Part shown: in pieces, positions 1 to 7,604 of the stretch
Layout of the letters: each line of letters opens with the position of its first letter
Position numbering within the stretch: the stretch's first letter is position 1
Source: SCGC-AAA076-P13 sp965656035
Lineage (GTDB): Bacteria > Pseudomonadota > Gammaproteobacteria > Magnimaribacterales > D2472
Direction: 5' to 3'
NCBI GenBank assembly: GCA_965656035.1
Contig: CBFHIO010000015.1
Span: forward strand, 1-17,143
DNA: 17,143 nucleotides
Notes under the pieces: generated by a model
Database searches by the model: none
Told to the model about the DNA's origin: nothing
The model's input: only the letters and a program-made list of their open reading frames with translations
Made by a program: the position numbers and the translations under genes

Positions 1-252
1 ATGTTCCCCGCCTCCGTTTAAAGCAATGTCTTTTTCATTAAAATCTTTTTGTAATCCTTCATACCATTGATCTAATAGAGCTATAGATGGAACGACAATA
101 AAAATTGAATGGTCTTTGTTTTCTTCTAGATACTTAGTTAAGCAATGAATGGCAAAGACTGTTTTGCCGCCTCCGGTAACTACTTTAACAATACCTCTTT
201 TTTTTGCCCACCATAAGGGAAATGCTTTTGCTTGCCACTCTCTTAGCTTCAA
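1..252 (-). CDS. SF2 DEAD/DEAH-type helicase, N-terminal part only (cut by window edge)
   Basis: The first 84 codons of a leftward gene are present. They open with L-K-L-R-E-W-Q-A. A Walker A loop follows at residues 26-31 (TGGGKT), and a motif Ia-like stretch at about 51-67 (FIVVPSIALLDQW). This arrangement is typical of the XPB/RadD/type III restriction 'Res' branch of superfamily 2 helicases, which use ATP to move on or remodel nucleic acid. The rest, including the DEAD/DEAH box and helicase C domain, lies outside the window, so the subfamily and substrate cannot be given. The start is read as TTG at 252-250. It sits 7 bases after an AGGAG ribosome site, and its first four bases TTGA contain the trpC stop. 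The gene is probably translationally coupled to trpC as the last visible member of the trp chain. Confidence 0.8.
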   Translation of the reverse strand, partial: MKLREWQAKAFPLWWAKKRGIVKVVTGGGKTVFAIHCLTKYLEENKDHSIFIVVPSIALLDQWYEGLQKDFNEKDIALNGGGEH

Positions 253-998
253 GCAAAATCTCCTCTCATAAGGCTCTCGCCAATAAGAAAAACGTGAATG
301 TTATTTTCTTTGAGCAAATCAATGTCTGATTGATTTTTAATTCCAGACTCAGCAACAAAAATATTGTCTGCTTGAAATTCTCTCTTAAGATTAATGGAAT
401 TATTTAAATCAACCTCAAAGGTTTTTAGATTTCTATTATTTACTCCAATAATGGCATTCTTGTATGCCTGAACTCTTTTTAACTCATCTAAATCATGCAC
501 TTCAATTAAGTAATCTAATTCCAATTTTTCTGCTAAATTAATAAAATCTTTTATTTGAACATCATCAAGAACACTTGCTATAAGAAGAATGCAATCGGCG
601 CCTATTAATTTAGCTTCATAAATTTGATACTCATCTACCGTAAAATCTTTTCTTAGTATTGGCAGATTGGTTATCTTTTTTACATCCTTAAGGTATTCAA
701 CACTTCCTTGAAAGTAGTCTTCTTCAGTAAGAATTGAGAGCGCTGAAGCACCAAAGGATTCATATTCTTTTGCTTTTTTTACTGGGTCAAAATTAGTGTC
801 TATTATGCCTGCGCTGGGCGAAGCTTTTTTTATCTCTGCAATGATAGCTTGGTCTTTACCAATTATATTATTCTTAAAATTTGCTTTAGGAAGCTCTGTT
901 TTTTTTAGTTGATCCAAAATATTTTCGACAGGTAAGTCTATCTTTTTTTGGACTAGTTTTGTCTTAGTGTTTTCAACAATTTCATCAAGAATAGTCAT
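249..998 (-). CDS. trpC: Indole-3-glycerol-phosphate synthase
   Basis: This enzyme closes the ring of carboxyphenylamino-deoxyribulose phosphate to make indole-3-glycerol phosphate, the fourth step of cytoplasmic tryptophan synthesis. It is a single TIM barrel of 249 residues, near the usual length for a monofunctional enzyme. No TrpF domain is fused. Family signatures are clear: AEIKKASPSAG at 54-64 (Glu55, Lys57 and the SPS phosphate loop), the catalytic lysine in LRKDF at about 117, IEVH at 165-168, NNRNL at 187-191, ESGI at 217-220 and the final GESLM. The ATG at 998 overlaps the trpD stop by one base (TAATG). The 3' end overlaps the TTG start of the helicase. The C-terminus stops soon after GESLM, so it is slightly short but complete. 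Confidence 0.96.
   Translation of the reverse strand: MTILDEIVENTKTKLVQKKIDLPVENILDQLKKTELPKANFKNNIIGKDQAIIAEIKKASPSAGIIDTNFDPVKKAKEYESFGASALSILTEEDYFQGSVEYLKDVKKITNLPILRKDFTVDEYQIYEAKLIGADCILLIASVLDDVQIKDFINLAEKLELDYLIEVHDLDELKRVQAYKNAIIGVNNRNLKTFEVDLNNSINLKREFQADNIFVAESGIKNQSDIDLLKENNIHVFLIGESLMRGDFA
260..267 (-). promoter_or_regulatory. Ribosome binding site that fixes the TTG start of the helicase
   Basis: On the minus strand the end of trpC contains GAGAGGAG, followed by 7 bases and then TTG. This is one of the strongest Shine-Dalgarno matches in a window where most genes have weak ones. No ATG or GTG is placed as well in that frame, which supports a non-ATG start. Confidence 0.6.
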
Positions 999-2008
999 TA
1001 GATATTTGAGACCCTTACATAGGCCGCTAATTTGTCAGCAGCTTTTCCATTATTCATTAAATCAAATGATAGCTCTACTCCCTCGCTAATTGAATTTACC
1101 TTTCTAGCAATATAAAGTGCAGCACCAGAATTGAGAGCAATCATATCTTGAACTGCAGATTTTTCTCCAGCAAAAGCTTCTTGAACCATCCTTAAACTTT
1201 CTTCAGATGATTGAGCAGCAATATCCTCAAATGGAGCAGAGGCTATTCCAAAATCTTCAGGACATATTGCATACTCATTTATTTTAAAATCTTTGTATTC
1301 GGATACATTCGTAGGGCCGGTTATGCTTATTTCATCCAAACCATCCTCCCCATGAACGACCATGACATGCTCCATGTCTAAATTTTTTGCAACTCTTGAA
1401 AAGGTATTTAAAAGACTATTATCATAAACTCCAATTATTTGTCTTCTTGCCCCACAGGGGTTGGTATGTGGTCCCAATAAATTAAATATTGTTTTCTTGC
1501 CTATTCGTTGTCTTGCTGGCATTACGTATTTCATTGATTCGTGGTGCAAGGGTGCAAAAAGAAAGATAAAGCCAACCTGATTAAATACATTTAGCAATTT
1601 ATTTCTATCATGAGATATATCTGCACCCGCTTCTGTTAGAAAGTCAGCACTACCCGATTTGCTAGAAATAGCTTTATTTCCATGTTTTGTTATAGATGCT
1701 CCACCAGCAGCAGCAACAAAAGATGAAGCGGTTGAGCAATTAAAAGTATGGAGTCCAGTTCCTCCAGTACCACATGTGTCTATGTGGGTTCCATCTCCAA
1801 TGTCAAACTTAAGAGATTTTTCTCTCATAACAGTCGCCGCAGCTGTTATTTCTGGCTCTTTAATACCTTTTTCGTTTAAGGCTAGAAGAAAATTTTCTAT
1901 GTCACTATCTTCGACTTCACCACACATAATATGATTTACAACATCCTGCATTTCTTGATTTGAAAGATCTTCCTTTCGATTTAACTTGTTAAGAATCTCT
2001 TTAATCAT
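998..2008 (-). CDS. trpD: Anthranilate phosphoribosyltransferase
   Basis: This enzyme transfers phosphoribosyl from PRPP to anthranilate, the second committed step of tryptophan synthesis. The protein has 336 residues, the usual size for the stand-alone enzyme. The small alpha domain occupies about the first 65 residues. Next come the PRPP-binding CGTGGTG segment at 79-85, NCST at 90-93, KHGN at 108-111 and the SSKSGSADFL segment at 115-124. HGEDGLDEIS later in the chain contains the conserved acidic residues that bind magnesium. It is not fused to TrpG, unlike the enterobacterial protein. Its start overlaps the trpG stop as ATGA, and its own stop overlaps trpC, so the four trp genes are translated as a coupled block. 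Confidence 0.96.
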   Translation of the reverse strand: MIKEILNKLNRKEDLSNQEMQDVVNHIMCGEVEDSDIENFLLALNEKGIKEPEITAAATVMREKSLKFDIGDGTHIDTCGTGGTGLHTFNCSTASSFVAAAGGASITKHGNKAISSKSGSADFLTEAGADISHDRNKLLNVFNQVGFIFLFAPLHHESMKYVMPARQRIGKKTIFNLLGPHTNPCGARRQIIGVYDNSLLNTFSRVAKNLDMEHVMVVHGEDGLDEISITGPTNVSEYKDFKINEYAICPEDFGIASAPFEDIAAQSSEESLRMVQEAFAGEKSAVQDMIALNSGAALYIARKVNSISEGVELSFDLMNNGKAADKLAAYVRVSNI

Positions 2009-2568
2009 AACTCTAAAAAATTTTTAATAAGCTTCATGCCATGGTCTGTTTCAATAGATTCGGGATGAAATTGAACTCCATAAATCGGTTGATCTTTATG
2101 TTGAACAGCCATTATAACATCTGGGTTTTCTTCTAGGACTGCAGTAATTTCTAGCTCGTTTGGCAAAGAATCTTTTTCTATTACAAGACTATGATAACGA
2201 ACCACTGAATAGGGACTCTCTATACCATTGAAAATGCCATCTTGAATATGTGAAATTTTAGATACCTTTCCATGAATAATCTCTGGTGCTTTTATAATTT
2301 TTCCCCCAAAAGCAGATCCTATAGATTGATGTCCAAGACATACTCCAAGGATTGGAACTTTTGCTTCTTGAATTAACTTTACAGATATTCCCGCTTCGTT
2401 TGGCGTACAAGGCCCAGGTGAAATTACTATTTTTTCAGGATTAAGATCCTCAATTCCTGCTATTGAAATTTCATCGTTTCTAACAACCAATACCTCCTTG
2501 CCGCATTCACCAACATAGTGGACAAGGTTATATGTGAAACTATCATAATTATCGATTACCAATATCAT
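2005..2568 (-). CDS. trpG: Anthranilate synthase component II (glutamine amidotransferase)
   Basis: This is a class I glutamine amidotransferase of 187 residues, the normal length for free-standing TrpG. It hydrolyses glutamine and passes ammonia to TrpE for anthranilate formation. The nucleophile is Cys77 in GVCLGHQ. The other triad members are His168 and Glu170 in FHPES. The oxyanion segment SPGPCTP is at 50-56. Both ends overlap their neighbours as ATGA (trpE upstream, trpD downstream), which fits equal production of the two synthase subunits. PabA is very similar and some bacteria use one protein for both pathways. The position between trpE and trpD makes tryptophan synthesis the main role, but a dual role in folate synthesis cannot be excluded. 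Confidence 0.95.
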   Translation of the reverse strand: MILVIDNYDSFTYNLVHYVGECGKEVLVVRNDEISIAGIEDLNPEKIVISPGPCTPNEAGISVKLIQEAKVPILGVCLGHQSIGSAFGGKIIKAPEIIHGKVSKISHIQDGIFNGIESPYSVVRYHSLVIEKDSLPNELEITAVLEENPDVIMAVQHKDQPIYGVQFHPESIETDHGMKLIKNFLEL

Positions 2569-4031
2569 GAGATCATTTCCAGCGCGTCTATAAAAGCTTT
2601 AGATTTTTGAATACACTCCAACCATTCATTTTCTGGGACTGAGTCAGCAACTATTCCAGCCCCAGCACCTACATGAATTTTGTTATCTTTTATAACAGCA
2701 GTTCTTATAGCAATTGCTGTATCTACATTTCCATTCCAAGAAATATATCCTATAGCACCACCGTATATACCTCTTGAGCTGGGCTCTAATTCATTGATTA
2801 TTTCCATTGCTCTAATTTTTGGTGCGCCAGACAAAGTCCCTGCTGGCAATGAAGCTTTTAGTGCATCAAGATAATCCATATCCTTTAAAAGAGTACCCGT
2901 CACATTTGAGACTATGTGCATGACATGAGAATATTTTTCAATAACCATTTTATCTGTCACTTTTACTGAACCTATTTCTGAAACTCTGCCAACATCATTT
3001 CTTCCTAAATCAATTAGCATCAAATGTTCAGCCAACTCTTTTGGATCATTTAACAAATCTTCCTCGTTTTGCTTATCCTCTTCTTTATCTTTACCCCTCT
3101 TTCTTGTTCCAGCAATTGGCCTTAGTGTCAATTGAGTATTTTCAAGTCTCACCAAAATCTCAGGCGAGGATCCTACGACCTGACATTCTTCAAGATCTAA
3201 ATAATACATATAGGGAGATGGGTTAAGCTTTCTAATGGCTCTATATAAATGAAAAGGATTTAAATCAAACTTAGAGTAAAAATCTTGAGCTAGAACAACC
3301 TGAAATACATCGCCTTCTTTAATATAATTTTTAATTTTACTTACTGCATCTAGGTATTCTTCTTTTTTAAAATTTGATTCAAAATGCATAAAGCCTTTTG
3401 GTTCCTTAAATTTTAATTCTTCTAGATTAGAACCAGATAAAAAGCTTGCCTTCATTTCATTTATTCGTTCTTGAACAACTTCATATGAGTGCTTGGATGG
3501 GTCAGCATTAAATACAACTTGTGCAGAATTTTTAAAATTATCATATACAACTAATTTCTCTGCCTTAACTAAAAAAATTTCAGGCATATGTTTCTTAAAT
3601 TTAGACTCTTTGGATGGAAGGTCTGAAATTCTTTTTTCAGCATATCGCGCACTCTCATATGCAAAAAAACCTACGTACCCTCCATGAAATCTTGGCATAT
3701 TATTCATAACAGGCGATTTAAAACTTGATGTAATTTTTTGTATCTCGCCTAATGGGTCATCTGAAGTGAAAGAAGTTGCCTTCTTATCATTGTTTAGTTG
3801 AACGACATCCCCAGTAACCTTGATAGTCTCTAAACAATCAAATCCAATGATTGAGTACTGTGACCACCTATCCCCACCTTCAACAGACTCAAGTAGAAAT
3901 GAGTTATTCAATTTTGATATCTGAGAATATAAAGTTAAAGGTGTTTGATCTTCAATAGGCAAATCTTCAATAACAGGAATAATGTTAAACCCTGAATCAA
4001 TGTATGCTTGAAACTCTTCTTTATTTAGCAT
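2565..4031 (-). CDS. trpE: Anthranilate synthase component I
   Basis: TrpE converts chorismate plus ammonia (from TrpG) to anthranilate. The protein has 488 residues. An N-terminal anthranilate synthase I domain contains LLES at 46-49, a motif tied to tryptophan feedback binding in this family, so the enzyme is probably inhibited by tryptophan. The C-terminal chorismate-binding domain has PIAGTR at 305-310, LIDLGRNDVGRV at 339-350, the catalytic His369 in YSHVMH, PAGTLSGAPK at 396-405, GIYGGAIGY at 421-429 and GAGAGIVADSVPENEW at 456-470. The 5' end overlaps the DUF192 gene by 11 bases. There is therefore no untranslated leader here for a trp attenuator, and control must act on the whole operon or on the enzyme. 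The similar PabB is less likely given LLES and the trpGDC context. Confidence 0.96.
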   Translation of the reverse strand: MLNKEEFQAYIDSGFNIIPVIEDLPIEDQTPLTLYSQISKLNNSFLLESVEGGDRWSQYSIIGFDCLETIKVTGDVVQLNNDKKATSFTSDDPLGEIQKITSSFKSPVMNNMPRFHGGYVGFFAYESARYAEKRISDLPSKESKFKKHMPEIFLVKAEKLVVYDNFKNSAQVVFNADPSKHSYEVVQERINEMKASFLSGSNLEELKFKEPKGFMHFESNFKKEEYLDAVSKIKNYIKEGDVFQVVLAQDFYSKFDLNPFHLYRAIRKLNPSPYMYYLDLEECQVVGSSPEILVRLENTQLTLRPIAGTRKRGKDKEEDKQNEEDLLNDPKELAEHLMLIDLGRNDVGRVSEIGSVKVTDKMVIEKYSHVMHIVSNVTGTLLKDMDYLDALKASLPAGTLSGAPKIRAMEIINELEPSSRGIYGGAIGYISWNGNVDTAIAIRTAVIKDNKIHVGAGAGIVADSVPENEWLECIQKSKAFIDALEMIS

Positions 4032-4470
4032 TTTGTATAACGGTGCTTATGTTAATAAAGTCGCCAACATGAAATCCATTTTTTTTAAACCAGCCTTTAT
4101 TTACTTCCAGTGCGAATAAAACAGGCTTTTTAGAGCATACTGACTTCCTTGATAAGGGCACCATATCATAAATACCTATTATTTCACCCGTATCTTCAAT
4201 ATAAGCAACACTTAATGGTATTGAAGTATTTTTCATCCACATGCATTGAATTTTTTTTCTGTCCCACGCAAATATCATGCCACTATCATCAGGCAAGCTC
4301 TTTCTGTACATTAAGCCAGTTTTTCTTTCTTCAAGACTAGAAGCAATTTCTATTTGTGATAAATATTTTTCTAGAAAAATAAAGCCTTTACCTTCAGCAG
4401 AAATATTTAAAGAAATTAAAAAAGAAAAACTAAGTAATTTGAGCGCGGAGCGTGCTAATGGTCTGCTCAT
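4021..4470 (-). CDS. Exported DUF192 family protein
   Basis: This is a 149-residue protein of the DUF192 family, whose function is unknown. A signal peptide is visible: basic start (Arg3, Arg7, Lys11), hydrophobic core at about 12-24 (LLSFSFLISLNIS) and a probable cut near Ala25-Glu26. The mature part shows the family pattern: RKTGLMYRKSLP at 49-60, GMIFAW at 64-69, MWMKNTSIPL at 77-86, and a C-terminal section ending in a small-residue-plus-Gly segment (HVGDFI). The ATG at 4470 lies inside rpe (41-base overlap). It is kept because the signal peptide needs it and no later start preserves one. The gene sits between rpe and trpE, where many gammaproteobacteria carry gph. I infer a periplasmic or membrane-associated protein; a role beyond that is not visible. 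Confidence 0.85.
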   Translation of the reverse strand: MSRPLARSALKLLSFSFLISLNISAEGKGFIFLEKYLSQIEIASSLEERKTGLMYRKSLPDDSGMIFAWDRKKIQCMWMKNTSIPLSVAYIEDTGEIIGIYDMVPLSRKSVCSKKPVLFALEVNKGWFKKNGFHVGDFINISTVIQNAK

Positions 4471-5098
4471 AATTATCAGTATTGAAGATAGCTGATCCAG
4501 CTACAAATGTATCAGCTCCTGCTTGTGCTGCAAGATTTATAGTATCGTTGTTAATTCCTCCATCAACCTCAAGGCGAATATCTTTACCTGTTTCATCTAT
4601 CATTTTTCTAACTTTTTTAATTTTATCTAGAGAGCCATGAATAAATGATTGGCCACCAAACCCAGGATTAACACTCATTATTAAAACTAAATCTAAATCT
4701 TCAATTATGTCTTCTAATACATCTAATGAAGATGCCGGATTAAAAACTAAGCCGGCTTTGCAGCTTTGATCTTTTATTGCATGAATTGATCTATGAACAT
4801 GCTTTGAAGCTTCTGGATGAAAACTAATTAAATCAGCGCCAGCTTCTATAAAGCTTTGTGCTAATTCATCAACAGGGTCTATCATTAAGTGAACATCAAT
4901 AAACTCTTTTACACCAAAATCTCTTAAGGACTTACATACCATAGGCCCAATAGTTAAATTGGGTACATAATGATTATCCATAACATCAAAATGTATCCAA
5001 TCTGCTCCAGCATTAAGAACATTTTTTACCTCTTCACCTAGTGTTGCAAAATTAGCGGATAAGATTGACGGTGCAATAATATAATTACTTTGATTCAT
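4430..5098 (-). CDS. rpe: Ribulose-phosphate 3-epimerase
   Basis: Rpe interconverts ribulose 5-phosphate and xylulose 5-phosphate in the pentose phosphate pathway. It is a 222-residue TIM barrel of standard length. Visible motifs are APSILSANFATLG at 9-21, the metal and acid-base segment HFDVMDNHYVPN at 36-47 (Asp38), VHLMI at 69-73, MSVNPGFGGQSFI at 141-153 and the second catalytic aspartate in EVDGGI at 177-182. The gene starts 3 bases after the murU stop and ends inside the DUF192 gene. A link of rpe to trpE is common in gammaproteobacteria, and ribose phosphates feed the PRPP used by TrpD. Confidence 0.96.
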   Translation of the reverse strand: MNQSNYIIAPSILSANFATLGEEVKNVLNAGADWIHFDVMDNHYVPNLTIGPMVCKSLRDFGVKEFIDVHLMIDPVDELAQSFIEAGADLISFHPEASKHVHRSIHAIKDQSCKAGLVFNPASSLDVLEDIIEDLDLVLIMSVNPGFGGQSFIHGSLDKIKKVRKMIDETGKDIRLEVDGGINNDTINLAAQAGADTFVAGSAIFNTDNYEQTISTLRAQIT

Positions 5099-5101
5099 GA
5101 T

Positions 5102-5773
5102 CTAATTTTCGTCTTTATAGGTTTTATTAGCAAGCTCTAAGCGATCAATGGTACCTGCATCTATCCAAGTAGAGTTTGAAAGCTCACCACTAACTTTATT
5201 TTTTTTTATGTACTCAATAAGAATAGATTTCCATATATCAAATGGTGCATCTTCTATTTTTAATCCATCAAATATTACTGGATTGATAATCGATATACCG
5301 CTCCATGTGAATTGATTTGAATTGTTGCTAATGAATACTGTGCCAGCATTAAGAGAAAAATCCCCATCAACATTATGATCAGGATTTTCTACACCAACCA
5401 AATGGGCAATATCTACATTCTGCCTTATATTCTTTAAATTGATTTGATGATAAATGTCAGCATTGATAAGCAAAAAAGGACCTTTCCCAATCAATCCAAT
5501 AGCATTAAGAACTCCTCCTCCTGTTCCAAGAGGGATCTTTTCTTCAGAAAAACTAATATTTATATTTGGAAAAATTTCTAAAACATGTTTTTTAATCATG
5601 CTCCCAAGATAGGAAACATTAATTATGATATCGTTGAATCCTGCGTCTAACAAAGCATTGATATTCCTTTCGATGAGCGTTTCATTGCCAATTTTTAATA
5701 ATGGCTTTGGCAAACTTTCTGTAAGCGGCATCATTCTTTTGCCATATCCAGCTGCAAGAATCATGGCCTTCAT
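5102..5773 (-). CDS. murU: N-acetylmuramate 1-phosphate uridylyltransferase (MurU)
   Basis: MurU joins UTP and MurNAc alpha-1-phosphate to give UDP-MurNAc. It is part of the cell-wall recycling route that bypasses de novo MurA/MurB synthesis. The 223-residue protein is a single nucleotidyltransferase domain. It opens with LAAGYGKRMMPLTESLPKP (residues 6-24), with the nucleotide loop and the conserved Lys23. PLGTGGGV at 81-88 and the metal-binding aspartate in LLINAD (Asp106) follow. By sequence alone a hexose-phosphate nucleotidyltransferase is possible. The ATGA overlap with an AmgK-like kinase matches the amgK-murU pair of Pseudomonas, where the pair lies beside lptD. Here lptD is about 2.3 kb away on the other strand. 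Confidence 0.88.
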   Translation of the reverse strand: MKAMILAAGYGKRMMPLTESLPKPLLKIGNETLIERNINALLDAGFNDIIINVSYLGSMIKKHVLEIFPNINISFSEEKIPLGTGGGVLNAIGLIGKGPFLLINADIYHQINLKNIRQNVDIAHLVGVENPDHNVDGDFSLNAGTVFISNNSNQFTWSGISIINPVIFDGLKIEDAPFDIWKSILIEYIKKNKVSGELSNSTWIDAGTIDRLELANKTYKDEN

Positions 5774-6729
5774 AAAGCCTTTAACTCCTTATGTAGTTTT
5801 GGCATAACAGCAGAACTTAAATGCTCTTTTAAAGACATAAACTCATCATTGGGTATTAAATTAATTAAATTTTTAAGAATTCCAGGCAAATCATTTAATC
5901 TAAAAGTTCTATTATCTTGAAGATATAAATTACTAAGGGTACCTAAAATTCTCATATTTCTCTGAATACCGCCCCACCTCAACCATTCATTAACATCTTC
6001 AACAGAAACATCTAACTTCAAACATTGAATGTAATGCTTAAGAGCATTATTAATCAATTGATCAGAATAAGAAATATAGTGATCTACTATTATCCCAGCT
6101 AGGTCTATGCCAACTGGGCCAATACATAAATCTTGAAAATCTATTACTGCAATTTCATTATTAGAATCTATCATTAGATTTCTTCTTTCAAAATCAAAAT
6201 GACAATTCATCCATGGTTGTTCGGATAACTTAGAAAAAGTCCTGGCCCGAAGGATTTCAAGCTCTTTTAATTTTTTGCAAGATAAAAATTTTTCTAAAAA
6301 AATAGATTGAATTGTTTCCATCTGCATCGTCAAAGATTCTTCATCAAGTTTGTCTATTTGAGGAATATGGGCTGTTTGTATTGTAGATAAGATCTCAACT
6401 GACTGCTTCAAAAATTCAGGATTTTCATTGAGGTTTATATCTATTAAACATTTATCCCCCAGATCTTGTTGAATAATTACCCCGAGAGCTTGGTCGGCCA
6501 AAATAATTTCAGGAGAATTAATGCTTAAGTTTGTAAAAAAATTTGATACATGAAGGAATTTTGTATGATTATCTTTCTTAGGATCGAGATAACACATAAC
6601 CAAAGACTCTGCCTTATCAAAATATAATCTATAGTACTCTCTTCCGCTTGCCTCAAGCTTTAAAATATCAACATCAATGGCATTAAAGCCAGTTTTTTGA
6701 GCTAGTTCTAATACTTCTTCTTTATTCAA
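5770..6729 (-). CDS. amgK: N-acetylmuramate/N-acetylglucosamine anomeric kinase (AmgK)
   Basis: This is an APH-fold kinase of 319 residues, predicted to phosphorylate recovered MurNAc (and GlcNAc) at C1 and so supply MurU. The catalytic loop is HFDFERRN at 177-184 (Brenner motif, Asp179 the catalytic base). The metal-binding segment is VIDFQD at 195-200, followed by GPVGIDLAGII as in the AmgK branch. The N-terminal lobe is divergent but has the expected LEASGREYYRL stretch at 25-35. The ATG directly abuts the stop of the upstream SDR gene, and the stop overlaps murU as ATGA. Assignment to AmgK rather than to a general aminoglycoside-phosphotransferase-like kinase rests mainly on the murU partner. 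Confidence 0.85.
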   Translation of the reverse strand: MNKEEVLELAQKTGFNAIDVDILKLEASGREYYRLYFDKAESLVMCYLDPKKDNHTKFLHVSNFFTNLSINSPEIILADQALGVIIQQDLGDKCLIDINLNENPEFLKQSVEILSTIQTAHIPQIDKLDEESLTMQMETIQSIFLEKFLSCKKLKELEILRARTFSKLSEQPWMNCHFDFERRNLMIDSNNEIAVIDFQDLCIGPVGIDLAGIIVDHYISYSDQLINNALKHYIQCLKLDVSVEDVNEWLRWGGIQRNMRILGTLSNLYLQDNRTFRLNDLPGILKNLINLIPNDEFMSLKEHLSSAVMPKLHKELKAL

Positions 6730-7587
6730 TTAACTATTTTTTATTTCATCGGGTAAAGGGGTGTTATCAGGGACGAAGAAGTCAGGCATAAGCTCACCGA
6801 ATGGAACATTGGCGTATTTTGAAAAATCTGTTACTCCAGCTTCATGAAGAACTAAGTCGTCAATACAAAAATTTCCGGTAAAAGACTTAGAGTCTTTGAT
6901 AAGAATCTCATAAGCAGCATCAGCCATAATATCTACGTTACGAGATAGTCTCATAATTTCATCTCCTCCAAGATGATTTTGAACTGCAGCAGTTGCAATT
7001 GCTGTTCTAGGCCATAGAGCATTTACAGCTATACCTAAATCAGTAAACTCTTGAGCCATGCCAAGAACACACATGCTCATAGTATATTTAGCCATTGTAT
7101 AAGCAACCGATCCAGCAAACCATTTTGGATGCATGTCTAGAGGCGGAGATAAGTTTAGAATATGAGGGTTTGATGCCTTTTCTAAATGCGGTAAACAATA
7201 TTTACTAACCATATAGGTACCTCTTCCATTAATTTGATGCATGAGATCATATCGTTTCATTTCTGTATCTTTGACATTTGTTAGCTGAATAGCAGAGGCA
7301 TTGTTAATACAAATATCAATGCCGCCAAAATGGTCAACCGCTTTGTTTATAGCATCTCGAACATTATCTTCGCTTCTGATATCACAAATAATTGGGAGAG
7401 CATCACCACCCACTTCAACAATTTCATCTGCAGCTGTATAGATAGTTCCAGGTAATTTTGGATGTGGATCAGCAGTTTTTGCTGCTATAACAATCTTAGC
7501 GCCGTCTTGAGCTGCCTTTTTTGCCATAGCCAAGCCAATGCCTCTGCTACCTCCAGATATAAATATAACTTTATCTTTTAGACTCAT
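6730..7587 (-). CDS. SDR oxidoreductase resembling HSDL2 (hydroxysteroid dehydrogenase-like 2)
   Basis: This is a 285-residue classical short-chain dehydrogenase/reductase. The dinucleotide loop is SGGSRGIG at 11-18, NNAS is at 95-98, the catalytic serine is Ser147 (LNLSPPL) and the Tyr-Lys pair is Tyr163/Lys167 (YTMAK). Several stretches closely match what I recall of animal HSDL2, notably KTADPHPKLPGTIYTAA at 37-53, LNLSPPL, ALWPRTAIATAA and the SFTGNF region. HSDL2 is a peroxisomal/mitochondrial protein linked to lipid metabolism. The C-terminal SCP2 sterol-carrier domain of animal HSDL2 is absent; the chain ends shortly after MPDFF. The substrate is unknown. An AAGGGA ribosome site lies before the ATG, and the upstream SDR gene ends 17 bases away, so both SDRs are probably made from one transcript. 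Confidence 0.85.
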   Translation of the reverse strand: MSLKDKVIFISGGSRGIGLAMAKKAAQDGAKIVIAAKTADPHPKLPGTIYTAADEIVEVGGDALPIICDIRSEDNVRDAINKAVDHFGGIDICINNASAIQLTNVKDTEMKRYDLMHQINGRGTYMVSKYCLPHLEKASNPHILNLSPPLDMHPKWFAGSVAYTMAKYTMSMCVLGMAQEFTDLGIAVNALWPRTAIATAAVQNHLGGDEIMRLSRNVDIMADAAYEILIKDSKSFTGNFCIDDLVLHEAGVTDFSKYANVPFGELMPDFFVPDNTPLPDEIKNS

Positions 7588-7604
7588 AATTTTTTCCCTT
7601 TTTG

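Noticed and set aside
4364..4381. A perfect 18-bp palindrome (TATTTTT-CTAG-AAAAATA) in the DUF192 gene
   Set aside because: It is low-complexity AT sequence inside coding DNA. A match of this length is not surprising in 17 kb of AT-rich sequence, and no second copy was noticed.
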